A DNA stretch of 64,000 nt from Teredinibacter haidensis (lineage in GTDB: Bacteria; Pseudomonadota; Gammaproteobacteria; Pseudomonadales; Cellvibrionaceae): positions 1,860,001 through 1,924,000 of the forward strand of contig NZ_CP060084.1 in NCBI RefSeq assembly GCF_014211975.1. The letters are read 5' to 3'. A model generated the notes under the pieces. The model ran no database searches. It saw nothing but the letters and a program-made list of their open reading frames with translations, and was not told the DNA's origin. Shown in pieces: positions 1 to 8,147 of this stretch. The translations under genes were made by a program, and so were the position numbers. Every line of letters begins with the position of its first letter. Within the stretch, counting starts at the first letter, position 1.

Positions 1-899
1 TGACCTTGCATGAGGGGCTTGAAAACTACCTTAAACAGTCAACCAATACTCCTAGGGTGATCGATAACTGGCGTCATGCTGTAGAACACCACTTATCTAA
101 CTGGCTCAACAAGCCGCTTGCTGATATCTGTACCCCCCAAAAAATTTACTCAATGCACCGATCTCTTATCGAACGGATTGCTGAAGAAAATATAAAGCGT
201 GGTAAAGCAGGTGATGGTGGTGTAGGCGCGAACGAGGTAATGAAAAAGCTTCGTAGAGTTCTGAGTTTTAATCGAGCCCTAAGCGGAGGTGGTGAGCTTC
301 CTAGATGGCCAGCTGAAGAGCTAGGGCCTAACGGGCTTAAGATGTGGATCGAACAAAAGCCTAGAATCCGTAGAATACACAGAGAGGAATTTCCCGCGTT
401 CTGGGAAGTTCTGCACCAATTGGAATGCCCAATGCAGCGTGATTTGTTCAAGTTTATGCTGCTAACCGGCTGCCGTTCTTCAGAAGCGCGCGGTCTTCAC
501 ACCAAAGATGTAAACCAATTACGGAAAACCGTAACATTTTGCAAGACCAAGAACGGCAAAGACCACACCTTACCTCTAACGGCTACCTTACATAAATTAA
601 TCAACGAAAGGATTTCCGAATCAGTTGATAGCCGCCTTTTTCCAGTGGCTGAACCAAAGACTGTTACAAAGCACATAAAGAGAGCATGCGGACTACATAT
701 TACGCCTCACGATCTTCGCAGAACATTCGCTGGTTTAGCTGAAGCGGCAGGCATAGGTTCAACCACAAAGAAAGATCTGCTGAATCACCTTTCGGGAAGA
801 GACGTGACTGATGATTACTCTGGCAGGTCAGATGAGCAACAACTTAGAGTGGCATTGACAAAAATTGAAGATTTGATGTTAGTCTTATCGAAAACATAA
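1..899 (+). CDS. Tyrosine recombinase/integrase, 5' truncated by window edge
   Basis: Site-specific recombinase that would integrate or excise a mobile element. The reading frame is open to the left edge, so the N-terminus is missing; about 298 residues are visible. Numbering from the TTG at base 6, the visible part has a core-binding helical domain (about 1-120) and a catalytic domain. Conserved residues are Arg157 (TGCRSSEARGL), His235 and Arg238 (PHDLRRTF), His261 (NHLSG) and the nucleophile candidate Tyr271 (DDYSG). All catalytic positions are present, so the enzyme looks intact. The gene ends 29 bases before the next gene on the same strand, so the recombinase and the two genes after it may be co-transcribed. 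Family assignment is firm; the att site was not located. Confidence 0.9.
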   Translation, partial: TLHEGLENYLKQSTNTPRVIDNWRHAVEHHLSNWLNKPLADICTPQKIYSMHRSLIERIAEENIKRGKAGDGGVGANEVMKKLRRVLSFNRALSGGGELPRWPAEELGPNGLKMWIEQKPRIRRIHREEFPAFWEVLHQLECPMQRDLFKFMLLTGCRSSEARGLHTKDVNQLRKTVTFCKTKNGKDHTLPLTATLHKLINERISESVDSRLFPVAEPKTVTKHIKRACGLHITPHDLRRTFAGLAEAAGIGSTTKKDLLNHLSGRDVTDDYSGRSDEQQLRVALTKIEDLMLVLSKT

Positions 900-928
900 C
901 AAAAATTTTAGCTTAGGGCTGTCACGGT

Positions 929-2671
929 ATGGAAGAAAATGATCAACTCTCCGAAATATTAATAAACGCGTCAGCGGATGGTGATTTTTTAATCACTTTA
1001 GCTAAGGAATACAAGGGCAAGAGACCTTATCGTGAAGATGTTGGTGAATTATTAGCATCTTTACATAATGAGCAAAAAATAGACCTGTTAAAAGAGTTTA
1101 GCGGTTTATTTAAAGCCGAAAATGAACACTCTTTCTTTGACGTCAGGAATGCTTTTGAGCAAGCGCTTCCTACATTAATCGCAGAGGTTACGCCTGTTAT
1201 GTCCTGCGTTAGGCATTTAACCATAGAAGCTGGTAACGACCTTGCTGCAGGCTGGGTAATTACACCATTTATCGAATACCTAAAAGCCGGCCCTGAACGC
1301 CCGATGCAAGCCATAAATGTTGAACTGGACTCACCCAATGCGGATGTAAACCTAGTCTGCCCTGCAATTATTGCTGGCTCAAAATTAGACTTTGATTTGT
1401 ACTGTAAAAAAGCTATCGGCCTCATAAATGAAGAGAGCGAAGAGATTGTTTCTAATGCGATTTATTCTCTAGGAAGAATTGAATTCAATAGTGAAGTAAA
1501 CCTTGCTCAATCAGCAATTACCGAAATAAGTAAAAAGGTCGATGACACTAGCAGCAAAGTCTTAGGCTGCTCACTACGCACTATTGCTTCACTTAGAAAA
1601 TTATTCCCTGAGCTCAAGGAAGCGACCTTAGAAATAGCAAATAAAATTACAACAAAAATAGATGAATCCATTCTTCATTCTGCAACCGAAGTATTGTTTT
1701 TTGACAAGAAAGACCTGGATGTTGATGTTCAAAAAGTTATATTAAACTACTGCCTAAACGTAGACCTTAAAAACCTCGGATCTATAAACAACCTAGACTA
1801 TGGGCTAGCTCACATATTGAAGTCAAATGAGTCTCGGCAGGCCATTGATTTTGTAGAAGCATATATAAGAAATAATAAGAATTCGGACATTATTAAATGT
1901 TTTGACAGCTTTTCTAACGAGCTAATAAATGAAAAGGATACTTTTAATAGAGTTGTTACAAAATGGCTCTTATCCGACTGCATGAGCGTCGCCAAATCAG
2001 TCTTAACTATTTTTGATTTTATCAACGACGACAAATTTGAATTGCGAGCGAATTTCGATGATATTCGAAACGTTAGTTCGGAAATGCAGTATCTAAGTTG
2101 TAAAAAATCTTGTGGATGGTTATTCACTCATCCGGTGGCCGCAACTAGTTTCATCATGTCGATTATTGAAGGCGCTTCAGATAATGACCGAGATAAAATC
2201 CAGAATCTAATATTTAACCCTCTTCTAATAAGTTATTCCGGCATGGTCAAAGGGTACTTATCGTCAATTGCTGGATCGGAAAATGAAAATGTTAGAATAA
2301 CCGTGAAGAACCTACTATTCCAACAAGAAACTTATCACGAGGGCTTAAAGGCAGCTTGGGATATAAAAGAATTATCTCCCTCTATCTCCCAAAGAGAGTC
2401 ATACAATAGGTACCACGCTGAAGCAATGAATGAAGCCATGGAGAAACAACCTCCCGGACTTCTAGCCAGTCTATTCACCCCAACAGTTTTATTGTACGGA
2501 AATAGTTCAATTCACCATATTCATCATGGGCCAGATCAAGATACGACTAGGCAAGAAGTGAAAATGCATACCATTAGCCACTCCATTGAATTCCCTAGAT
2601 TACAGCAGATAGACCCACACGGGCTGGATTATGTATTAAGAGTATTCCGAATGGAGGGGTGTTCGTCATGA
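929..2671 (+). CDS. Unrecognised all-helical protein (HEAT-like), first gene of a pair with a nuclease-like protein
   Basis: A 580-residue protein I do not recognise. It is rich in short amphipathic helices through most of its length, suggesting a HEAT/ARM-type alpha-solenoid, but this is an impression and no repeat was aligned. There is no signal peptide or clear membrane span. The last 70 residues differ in character: a hydrophobic patch near 511-522, a His-rich stretch HHIHH at about 529-533, and a likely beta-rich tail. The ATG at 929 is chosen because it follows the recombinase closely. The stop overlaps the next gene's start (ATGA), which indicates translational coupling. Base composition is AT-rich like the rest of the accessory region. 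Role in defence is inferred only from context. Confidence 0.75.
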   Translation: MEENDQLSEILINASADGDFLITLAKEYKGKRPYREDVGELLASLHNEQKIDLLKEFSGLFKAENEHSFFDVRNAFEQALPTLIAEVTPVMSCVRHLTIEAGNDLAAGWVITPFIEYLKAGPERPMQAINVELDSPNADVNLVCPAIIAGSKLDFDLYCKKAIGLINEESEEIVSNAIYSLGRIEFNSEVNLAQSAITEISKKVDDTSSKVLGCSLRTIASLRKLFPELKEATLEIANKITTKIDESILHSATEVLFFDKKDLDVDVQKVILNYCLNVDLKNLGSINNLDYGLAHILKSNESRQAIDFVEAYIRNNKNSDIIKCFDSFSNELINEKDTFNRVVTKWLLSDCMSVAKSVLTIFDFINDDKFELRANFDDIRNVSSEMQYLSCKKSCGWLFTHPVAATSFIMSIIEGASDNDRDKIQNLIFNPLLISYSGMVKGYLSSIAGSENENVRITVKNLLFQQETYHEGLKAAWDIKELSPSISQRESYNRYHAEAMNEAMEKQPPGLLASLFTPTVLLYGNSSIHHIHHGPDQDTTRQEVKMHTISHSIEFPRLQQIDPHGLDYVLRVFRMEGCSS

Positions 2672-4386
2672 AGCTTATTATACGAGAATATTTGGCCTCA
2701 TTAAGGGAAAGAAATGAACTTGACGCGTTACTTCCTGACTTACTGTCTCAGATGGGATTAAATGTTTTTTCCAAACCGGGGCTTGGAGTTCGGGAATATG
2801 GGGTCGATGTTGCCGCATTCGGAAAAATAGATGATCAGCCGGAAAAGGTCTATCTATTTTCTGTTAAATCTGGTGATCTAGGTAGACAAGATTGGAATAA
2901 TGGATCACCTCAAGATCTTCAACCCTCACTTGATGAGATTCGTACGGTTTATATACCAACTCATCTACCCTCAGAGTATAAGTCTTTTCCAGTGGAAATT
3001 TGCATTTGCTTTGGTGGCGATATCAAAAGAGAAATAGATCTTAATGTCGCTACTTATGAAGGTACACATGCTACCGAAGCCCTACAATTTAGACGATGGG
3101 GTGGTGAACGCTTGTCAAATTTGATTGAGCAACATTTCCTTAGGGAGGATCTATTACCCAAAAATTGCCGAACGCTGATGAGAAAATCTCTCGCGATGTT
3201 GGACGAGCCTGACGCTTCTTATCGTTATTTCAGAGAGCTGATGGAGCTTTTATTCGATAACCCCAAAGAAATAGATGCCAAAAAGACCCTAACAGCCATA
3301 AGGCAGCTATACATATGCCTATGGATACAATACACCTGGTGCCGCGATGCAAATAATATCGAAAGCGCCTACAGAGTATGCGAGCTTTCATTTTTAAACG
3401 CCTGGTCAAATGCCAGGCCATTTTTCGAACAAAAAAACAAAGTTTCTATTGGAATTTTAGAGACTTTACATTCCATGCAATCACTCTTGATCCAAATTAA
3501 CGAATACTTTTTTACAGAGAAGATTTTTCCCCACACGAGAAACCTTCATGCGCTATCCAATGCGATAAATCCTTCTTGTTCGGTTGACGTTAACCTAAAG
3601 CTTTTTGATATTTTGGGCAGAATGTCACTGTCTGGTATATGGCTACATTGGTATTTACAATCAATACCAGATAACGAAGATAATGCAGGCATTAAGAATG
3701 AACTACGAAAAAAAATCACAACTCATTTTAACGCAATAAAATCGACCATTGCTAACAATCCTTCACTACTTTCGCCATATAAAGATGATCAAGCTATAGA
3801 TATAGCGATAACGCTATGGTTTCTTTCTTTGGACAGCAGCAACAATGCAGATGTGAATGCTTGGTTGTCAAACATGGTTGGCCAAATCGATTTTCTATTT
3901 GCGACCAATGGGCAATATCCGTGCAATATCAATAACTATCACGAGCTAATTGAGTATCCGAAACTTGGAAGTGATGATTATAGGGAGTCGATTACAAAGG
4001 GAAGCATCTTATACCCGTACATTTCACTTTTCGCTGCAGTGCATGGGTTTGACGAAGTTTATAAGGCGGTTCAATCGATCAAAAAAAATTACCTAGAAAA
4101 GTGTAATTTCCAAATGTGGTTTCCTGGAGTTGATACAGAGGAGTATCTATACAGCAATAAAGATAATCACGGAGGAACACTTTCTCACTTGCCGATACAT
4201 AAAGAAAAGGAAGAGTTCTTGTCGGACGTATTTAAAGAGTGCGAAGAATCGAATCATCTTAAGGAGCTATCGGCAATAAAATTTCGATATTGGCCAGTGG
4301 TATTCATGGCGTGTCGCCACTATCGACTACCTATTCCCATCCATTTCATAAAAGATATTACGTTGTCCAAAAAAGGTAAGGCTTAG
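2668..4386 (+). CDS. Putative PD-(D/E)XK nuclease-like protein with long helical C-terminal region
   Basis: A 572-residue protein whose first 75 residues look like a Mrr/PD-(D/E)XK endonuclease fold. A helix with LLPDLLSQMGL (about 21-31) is followed by REYGVD (42-47, candidate metal ligand Asp47) and FSVKSGD (64-70, candidate Ser65-x-Lys67 in place of the usual Glu/Gln-x-Lys). The remaining 480 residues are helical and unrecognised. I prefer the ATG at 2668 over an upstream GTG at 2659: it has GGAGGGG about nine bases upstream and overlaps the preceding stop as ATGA. Coupling to the helical protein implies a two-component system. The nuclease call is a motif reading and is not certain. Confidence 0.7.
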   Translation: MKLIIREYLASLRERNELDALLPDLLSQMGLNVFSKPGLGVREYGVDVAAFGKIDDQPEKVYLFSVKSGDLGRQDWNNGSPQDLQPSLDEIRTVYIPTHLPSEYKSFPVEICICFGGDIKREIDLNVATYEGTHATEALQFRRWGGERLSNLIEQHFLREDLLPKNCRTLMRKSLAMLDEPDASYRYFRELMELLFDNPKEIDAKKTLTAIRQLYICLWIQYTWCRDANNIESAYRVCELSFLNAWSNARPFFEQKNKVSIGILETLHSMQSLLIQINEYFFTEKIFPHTRNLHALSNAINPSCSVDVNLKLFDILGRMSLSGIWLHWYLQSIPDNEDNAGIKNELRKKITTHFNAIKSTIANNPSLLSPYKDDQAIDIAITLWFLSLDSSNNADVNAWLSNMVGQIDFLFATNGQYPCNINNYHELIEYPKLGSDDYRESITKGSILYPYISLFAAVHGFDEVYKAVQSIKKNYLEKCNFQMWFPGVDTEEYLYSNKDNHGGTLSHLPIHKEKEEFLSDVFKECEESNHLKELSAIKFRYWPVVFMACRHYRLPIPIHFIKDITLSKKGKA

Positions 4387-4674
4387 ATAAAATTTCTATT
4401 TCAATCGAGATTTTAAAAGTAATTATTAGTGAATCATACCGCTATTTAAAATCTCGGTTTTCTCAAAAGCACAAAGACTGCGTTCGTGATTTAACGCCTT
4501 AGGATCTTGAAAAGACACAATCCCCATAGCTAGAATGCTCGAAAAATCAAACAAAAACGCCAACTTCATGGGGGTATAGAGTCAATGGAGAAAAACTACA
4601 AAATAAATAGATGTCAACGCGTTAGATGTTTATATTTGAAGCCCCTATTTTCTATATGGCGTTGGCCGTAGCCC
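4387..4674. other. Intergenic stretch with inverted repeat and AT-rich flank
   Basis: No gene seen. A perfect 12-base inverted repeat (4406-4417 with 4445-4456) lies just after the nuclease-like gene, and a gcccct motif occurs twice near 4642 and 4671. This would be a sensible place for an element boundary, but no att core can be named from this sequence alone. Confidence 0.5.
4406..4456 (+). terminator. Possible transcription terminator after the two-gene module
   Basis: CGAGATTTTAAA at 4406-4417 pairs perfectly with its reverse complement at 4445-4456 and is followed by a GTTTTCTC tract. The 27-base loop is long and the stem AT-rich, so this is weaker than a classic intrinsic terminator. 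It is placed correctly, about 20 bases after the stop at 4386. Confidence 0.35.
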
Positions 4675-5016
4675 CTAATTACTTGCGATTACCAGTGCTG
4701 CAATTGCAGCTGCCCCCAAAAGTAAAAGCCCAGTATTCGATTTTTTTTCATTTTCAACGGACACACCTTTGTTAACAGCATTAGTATATGTTTTTTCAAT
4801 ACTAGTTGTTATTTCTTGCATTGAGACATTGTAGCGGTGCGATAAGACGAAAAGCTGCTCCATGCCTAATGAATAATCTCCTTTTTCAAGTCTAGAGAGA
4901 CTGGACACGCCGATTTCCGTGCCTTTGACAGCTTCATGTTGATTCAGCCCCGCTCTCTTCCTGTAATGAACAAGAACAGCCCCTACGACTTGATCAAAAA
5001 CAATACCTGATTGCAT
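4675..5016 (-). CDS. XRE-family DNA-binding protein with C-terminal membrane segment
   Basis: A 113-residue protein. Residues 10-70 form a Cro/C1-type helix-turn-helix (LNQHEAV, then the recognition-helix region SSLSRLEKGDYS). A linker follows, and the last 20 residues are a hydrophobic segment (LLLLGAAAIAALVIAS) predicted to anchor the protein in the inner membrane. A membrane-tethered XRE regulator is unusual. It is divergently transcribed from the LRAT-like gene at 5099, with 82 bases between starts, and both proteins end in a short membrane segment. Probable role: regulator of itself and the divergent gene, perhaps sensing membrane state. Regulation is inferred from the arrangement; the HTH fold is well supported. 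Confidence 0.8.
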   Translation of the reverse strand: MQSGIVFDQVVGAVLVHYRKRAGLNQHEAVKGTEIGVSSLSRLEKGDYSLGMEQLFVLSHRYNVSMQEITTSIEKTYTNAVNKGVSVENEKKSNTGLLLLGAAAIAALVIASN

Positions 5017-5098
5017 GTTGACTACACTCCGAATTTGTGATTATATATCATTTGCTAATTTAGCAATTTAAACAAATAAACAATTTTGGGGTATTGTA

Positions 5099-5470
5099 AT
5101 GTTAAAAATCATTAAAGTCGACATGGGAGTGTACCGTCACTGGGCTCTGGTAACGGACAGGTTTTACAACGGAAAGCCAATGTTAATTTCAAATAGCATG
5201 CGTACCGGCACGGTGCGGGAGGAGCCTTGGGACGAGGTAGTAAAAGGGCGAAAGTATCAAATGTTTTTGGTAAAGGCGAAGAGTCATAAGCACTCAATAT
5301 TTGTCAGAGCACGCCAAGCTATCGGTAAAGTGAGATATAGCCTCCTTAGCTATAACTGCGAACATTTTATAAAACACTTAATTACAGGTAAGCCTACAAG
5401 CCATCAGGTGAAAGTTACGATGACTGGGCTTGCACTGATGGGAACGTATTTTTTATACAAAAAGCGTTGA
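5099..5470 (+). CDS. LRAT-like (NlpC/P60 superfamily) thiol enzyme with C-terminal membrane segment
   Basis: A 123-residue protein resembling the LRAT domain, a circularly permuted papain-like fold used by acyltransferases, phospholipases and thiol hydrolases. Visible motifs are His14 (YRHWALV), the family's first catalytic histidine, and Cys87 in SYNCEHFIKHL, the LRAT signature around the nucleophile. ITGKPTSHQV follows, as in other family members. Residues 106-120 are hydrophobic and end in KKR, consistent with a C-terminal membrane anchor similar to that of animal HRASLS/PLAAT proteins. It is divergent from a membrane-anchored XRE regulator. Substrate is unknown; membrane lipid acyl chains are a reasonable guess. 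The start is the first ATG of the frame. Confidence 0.75.
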   Translation: MLKIIKVDMGVYRHWALVTDRFYNGKPMLISNSMRTGTVREEPWDEVVKGRKYQMFLVKAKSHKHSIFVRARQAIGKVRYSLLSYNCEHFIKHLITGKPTSHQVKVTMTGLALMGTYFLYKKR

Positions 5471-5651
5471 GATATAATTGGGTTTAGTTTTATAACTAAC
5501 TGGTAATTTAATCTAAAGATAGCAGTCAAATTCTTTATCGCTAACGAGTTTGTTACTATTTTCATGGTGCTAAATACAAAATTCAACGAATGGTTATATT
5601 GAGCGTAGTAAGTGAATGCCACTATTTAAGAAAATAATGGCAACCTGATAG

Positions 5652-6761
5652 CTATACGACTTCGAGTAGGGCTGGAGGGAGTGTAAGTGAATACCGGCTC
5701 TGTATAGAGTCTCGTGTCAATCCACTTGATTTAATAAGTTTATTTGCCGAGTGCATATCAAGCATATCTATAGCACGCTGAACCAATGTAGTCACTTCGG
5801 CGGTAAGTCTACTATCGCTTGGTTCGCTTCTTGCCTGCCCACTTCTGGACAGATAAGTGAAGCCAGATTTTGCTTTTTCAGGGGTAATGAGACCGAGTTT
5901 TTGAGCTCGATAGATAATTGCCTTAAGGCTAACTCCCCACCTAGCTTTAAATTCGATGAGAGAATCCCAATTAAAATTCCTACCTCGCATTCTAGGGAAT
6001 TCTGCACTAAAGCTAGTTCGGGGCATGAGGAATGCACTTGCGAAATCATTAGCTTGTGATTCAGTTTTTCTACATCCAGTTTCAACTCCTTGATGCATAA
6101 TTAGATGCCCAATTTCGTGAGCAATATCGAAACGTAAACGCCCAGGGCTCTGTTTAGTGATATTTCTCACCACAATTGGGCGATCGTTAAATATAGAGAA
6201 TGCGTCGATTCGATCATCTGCCTCAGATAGGTTTAACACAACACATCCAATTGATTCACTAAATTTAATTACATTTGAAATTGGGCCGAGACCTAAACCT
6301 TGCTCTCGCCGAAAAGATTCAGCAAGTTTCTCAATTGCAGAGACTGTTGAAATATCTGTATTTCCGATGTCACCTATCTTAATTTTGGGTAGGTCTATTT
6401 CATCTAGAAGCGGCGTTAAAAAACAATGTTCAAAAATCTCTACTTGCGCCATCACCATTTTTTTAATTGTTTGGGTTGATGACCTCAGGCTCCTAAAGTG
6501 GCATTGGTCTGTTTCAATTGCCCTAATACGGTGTCCCAAAAAAAAGCTTTCAGAGACCTGTAAAAGTTTAGATAGGGCTTTCAATTGTTCATCAGATGGA
6601 GTGCTATCGTTTTCAAGGCGATGTGCATACTGTCGTGTGACGCTTAATAGCTCTCCGATTTCAGCCAACGAAATACCAGCAGCTTGCCTAGCCAACCTTA
6701 GCTTTTCGGGGTTGTAGGATCTCTGATCTACCTGGGTTGAAAAAAAACTACTTTGCTTCAT
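5652..6761 (-). CDS. XRE-ImmA/IrrE family metalloprotease/antitoxin-like protein
   Basis: A 369-residue protein joining an N-terminal XRE helix-turn-helix (about 17-72) to an ImmA/IrrE (COG2856) zinc peptidase domain. The zinc motif is HEIGH at 215-219 within FDIAHEIGHLIMH, and TESQANDFASAFLMP (from 233) supplies the third ligand region. Family members cleave or bind repressors and antitoxins and often control mobile elements or toxin pairs. I chose the ATG at 6761, which overlaps the end of the upstream gene by 14 bases, over an extended frame from 6806. The overlap indicates a translationally coupled two-gene operon with the gene ending at 6748. Confidence 0.85.
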   Translation of the reverse strand: MKQSSFFSTQVDQRSYNPEKLRLARQAAGISLAEIGELLSVTRQYAHRLENDSTPSDEQLKALSKLLQVSESFFLGHRIRAIETDQCHFRSLRSSTQTIKKMVMAQVEIFEHCFLTPLLDEIDLPKIKIGDIGNTDISTVSAIEKLAESFRREQGLGLGPISNVIKFSESIGCVVLNLSEADDRIDAFSIFNDRPIVVRNITKQSPGRLRFDIAHEIGHLIMHQGVETGCRKTESQANDFASAFLMPRTSFSAEFPRMRGRNFNWDSLIEFKARWGVSLKAIIYRAQKLGLITPEKAKSGFTYLSRSGQARSEPSDSRLTAEVTTLVQRAIDMLDMHSANKLIKSSGLTRDSIQSRYSLTLPPALLEVV

Positions 6762-7350
6762 TTTTAGTCTTATTGTTATTGAGCTTTCTCTGGAGAGTTG
6801 GTTCATCTATTTCAACAGGAGCTGGACCGGCTGATATCATTGGAATTACTGCAGCTTCTTGGTGTTCCCATTTACAAACTTCATTTTGGTTCAAGTCATA
6901 ACCTACCAAGGTAGCTTTTGGCGAGATCAGACCTTCGAGTTCTTCAAAACCAACGAACAAGCGCCAGGTTACAAAACCGGCTTCCCCTGGCTCCTCCAGC
7001 AGCATGCTAATTTGGGTGTTTTCTACAGAGTTTGTACTTAATCGATGAGTTTTTTTGGGGCTGTAAGCATCATCAACCATAAATTGAATGTGAGTCGAAC
7101 CTATCTTTGCAGTAAAGTCCATAGTGCTGTTTGCAAGTGAAAGCCACGAGTATTCTTTATTTATCGAGATTCGTTTAATCATCCCCTGTAACCGACCATA
7201 TACTAAACATCCCTTTGTCCACGCTGTGTCATCGGGAGTGCTACTGTCTTCTATACTGTCCTGAACAGTATCTAATACGTGTTCACACAGGGTATGTAAT
7301 CGCTCATCGGTTAAATCTTTAGAAATACTAATCGGGTGGCTTTCAAGCAT
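6748..7350 (-). CDS. Unrecognised 200-residue partner of the ImmA/IrrE protein
   Basis: I do not recognise this protein. It appears soluble, with mixed alpha/beta character and a Lys/Asn-rich tail. There is no signal peptide or membrane segment. The ATG at 7350 has GGAG six bases upstream and is preferred over the TTG two codons earlier. Its 3' end overlaps the start of the XRE-ImmA/IrrE gene, so the two are very likely one operon. Genes in this position next to XRE-ImmA/IrrE proteins are often toxin-like or substrate partners; that role is context only. Confidence 0.65.
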   Translation of the reverse strand: MLESHPISISKDLTDERLHTLCEHVLDTVQDSIEDSSTPDDTAWTKGCLVYGRLQGMIKRISINKEYSWLSLANSTMDFTAKIGSTHIQFMVDDAYSPKKTHRLSTNSVENTQISMLLEEPGEAGFVTWRLFVGFEELEGLISPKATLVGYDLNQNEVCKWEHQEAAVIPMISAGPAPVEIDEPTLQRKLNNNKTKNEAK

Positions 7351-7449
7351 GGTCAACTCCAGCTGTAATTGTGCAAATTTATATATCTGTCAACCATTCT
7401 ATGCAATACTCCAATAATGTCAACCTAAAATTGCATTTACGTGATTTTG

Positions 7450-7650
7450 TCAATTGCGGTTTTCGACATCAAACAATGACTCAAGATCATCCTTTGCGCC
7501 GTTTAGAGTGCGGTTTTCGACAACATTGCAGTTTTCGACACTTTCCGCATCTATCGGCGTGCGGTTTTCGGCACTTTCTAGGTCGGCCTTCCATTCTTGA
7601 ACCCGTTTCGCGTCCATACCCTTTAAGCGATCTCTTAGTGATTTAGTCAT
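7450..7650 (-). CDS. Small protein with repeated VENR(T/N) motifs
   Basis: A 66-residue hydrophilic protein with no recognised family. After a basic helix (TKSLRDRLKGMDAKR) it carries four spaced copies of a short motif: AENRT, VENCN, VENRT and VENRN. The start at 7650 follows GAGGAGGAA at good spacing and overlaps the preceding gene's stop, so it is translationally coupled. The underlying DNA copies are spaced by multiples of three, which supports translation. It could be a short peptide scaffold or a degenerating gene. Confidence 0.5.
   Translation of the reverse strand: MTKSLRDRLKGMDAKRVQEWKADLESAENRTPIDAESVENCNVVENRTLNGAKDDLESLFDVENRN
7455..7572. repeat. Four spaced copies of a 13-base motif, TGC(G/A)GTTTTCG(A/G)C
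   Basis: Copies begin at 7455, 7509, 7527 and 7560, at spacings of 54, 18 and 33 bases. Each encodes the VENR-type motif on the minus strand. Because the spacing keeps frame, coding repeats are more likely than DNA-binding iterons, though the latter is not excluded. Confidence 0.6.
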
Positions 7651-8143
7651 CGGTGAGTTCCTCCTCATCAAGGTAGTGTTTGTATATCAGCAGGTACTGC
7701 TCGTCGGTAATAATCCCTTGGCTTCGTGCTCCATCGACAAAGGCTTGGAGCTTATCCAGGGATAGCGTACGAGATGTGGCAGAAGCCAATGCAGCGGTGG
7801 CTAACACTTGTTCCGGTACAAAGCTGCTCTCTGGCTCTTTCCCAACGTCTAGGCTTTCAAGGATGTTCAGCGCATAGGGGATTTCGCCAACACCATCTGC
7901 CACTACGTGTACACCATAGTTTTCAGTTCCATCGGCCGTTTTGAATCGAACCTCAGATAGCCTTAGTGAGTCTACAATTTGTGTGAATAAGGGCTCCGAA
8001 TGCAGATGCTCTCGGTATAGCGTCACCTTTAATTCACACCCAAGGCGGTTTTGAAGGGCCTGTACCTTTTTCATCACCTCTTCACGCCGTTCTTCTGACG
8101 TGATTTTGGTTAGGTCGACTGCGCCAAATGATTTACTGGTCAT
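7643..8143 (-). CDS. Unrecognised 166-residue protein in mobilization-like operon
   Basis: I do not recognise the family. The protein looks soluble and mostly helical, with an acidic C-terminus (DEEELTDD). The ATG at 8143 is preferred to the GTG at 8158 because GGAGG lies about eight bases upstream of it. It starts five bases after the end of the LPD7-like remnant and its stop overlaps the start of the VENR-motif gene. The three therefore form one minus-strand operon. Role unknown; association with a mobilization gene remnant is the only clue. Confidence 0.65.
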   Translation of the reverse strand: MTSKSFGAVDLTKITSEERREEVMKKVQALQNRLGCELKVTLYREHLHSEPLFTQIVDSLRLSEVRFKTADGTENYGVHVVADGVGEIPYALNILESLDVGKEPESSFVPEQVLATAALASATSRTLSLDKLQAFVDGARSQGIITDEQYLLIYKHYLDEEELTDD

Positions 8144-8147
8144 AGAC

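Noticed and set aside
6762..6806. Longer start for the XRE-ImmA/IrrE protein
   Set aside because: The extra 15 residues lie within the upstream gene and precede the HTH without family support.
7455..7572. The four 13-base repeats as a CRISPR array or origin iterons
   Set aside because: Spacing is irregular (54, 18, 33), units are short, and the spacing keeps a coding frame.
7371..7646. Plus-strand frame with repeated CGFRH-like motifs
   Set aside because: It is the antisense shadow of the VENR-repeat gene; the minus frame has a good start and coupling.
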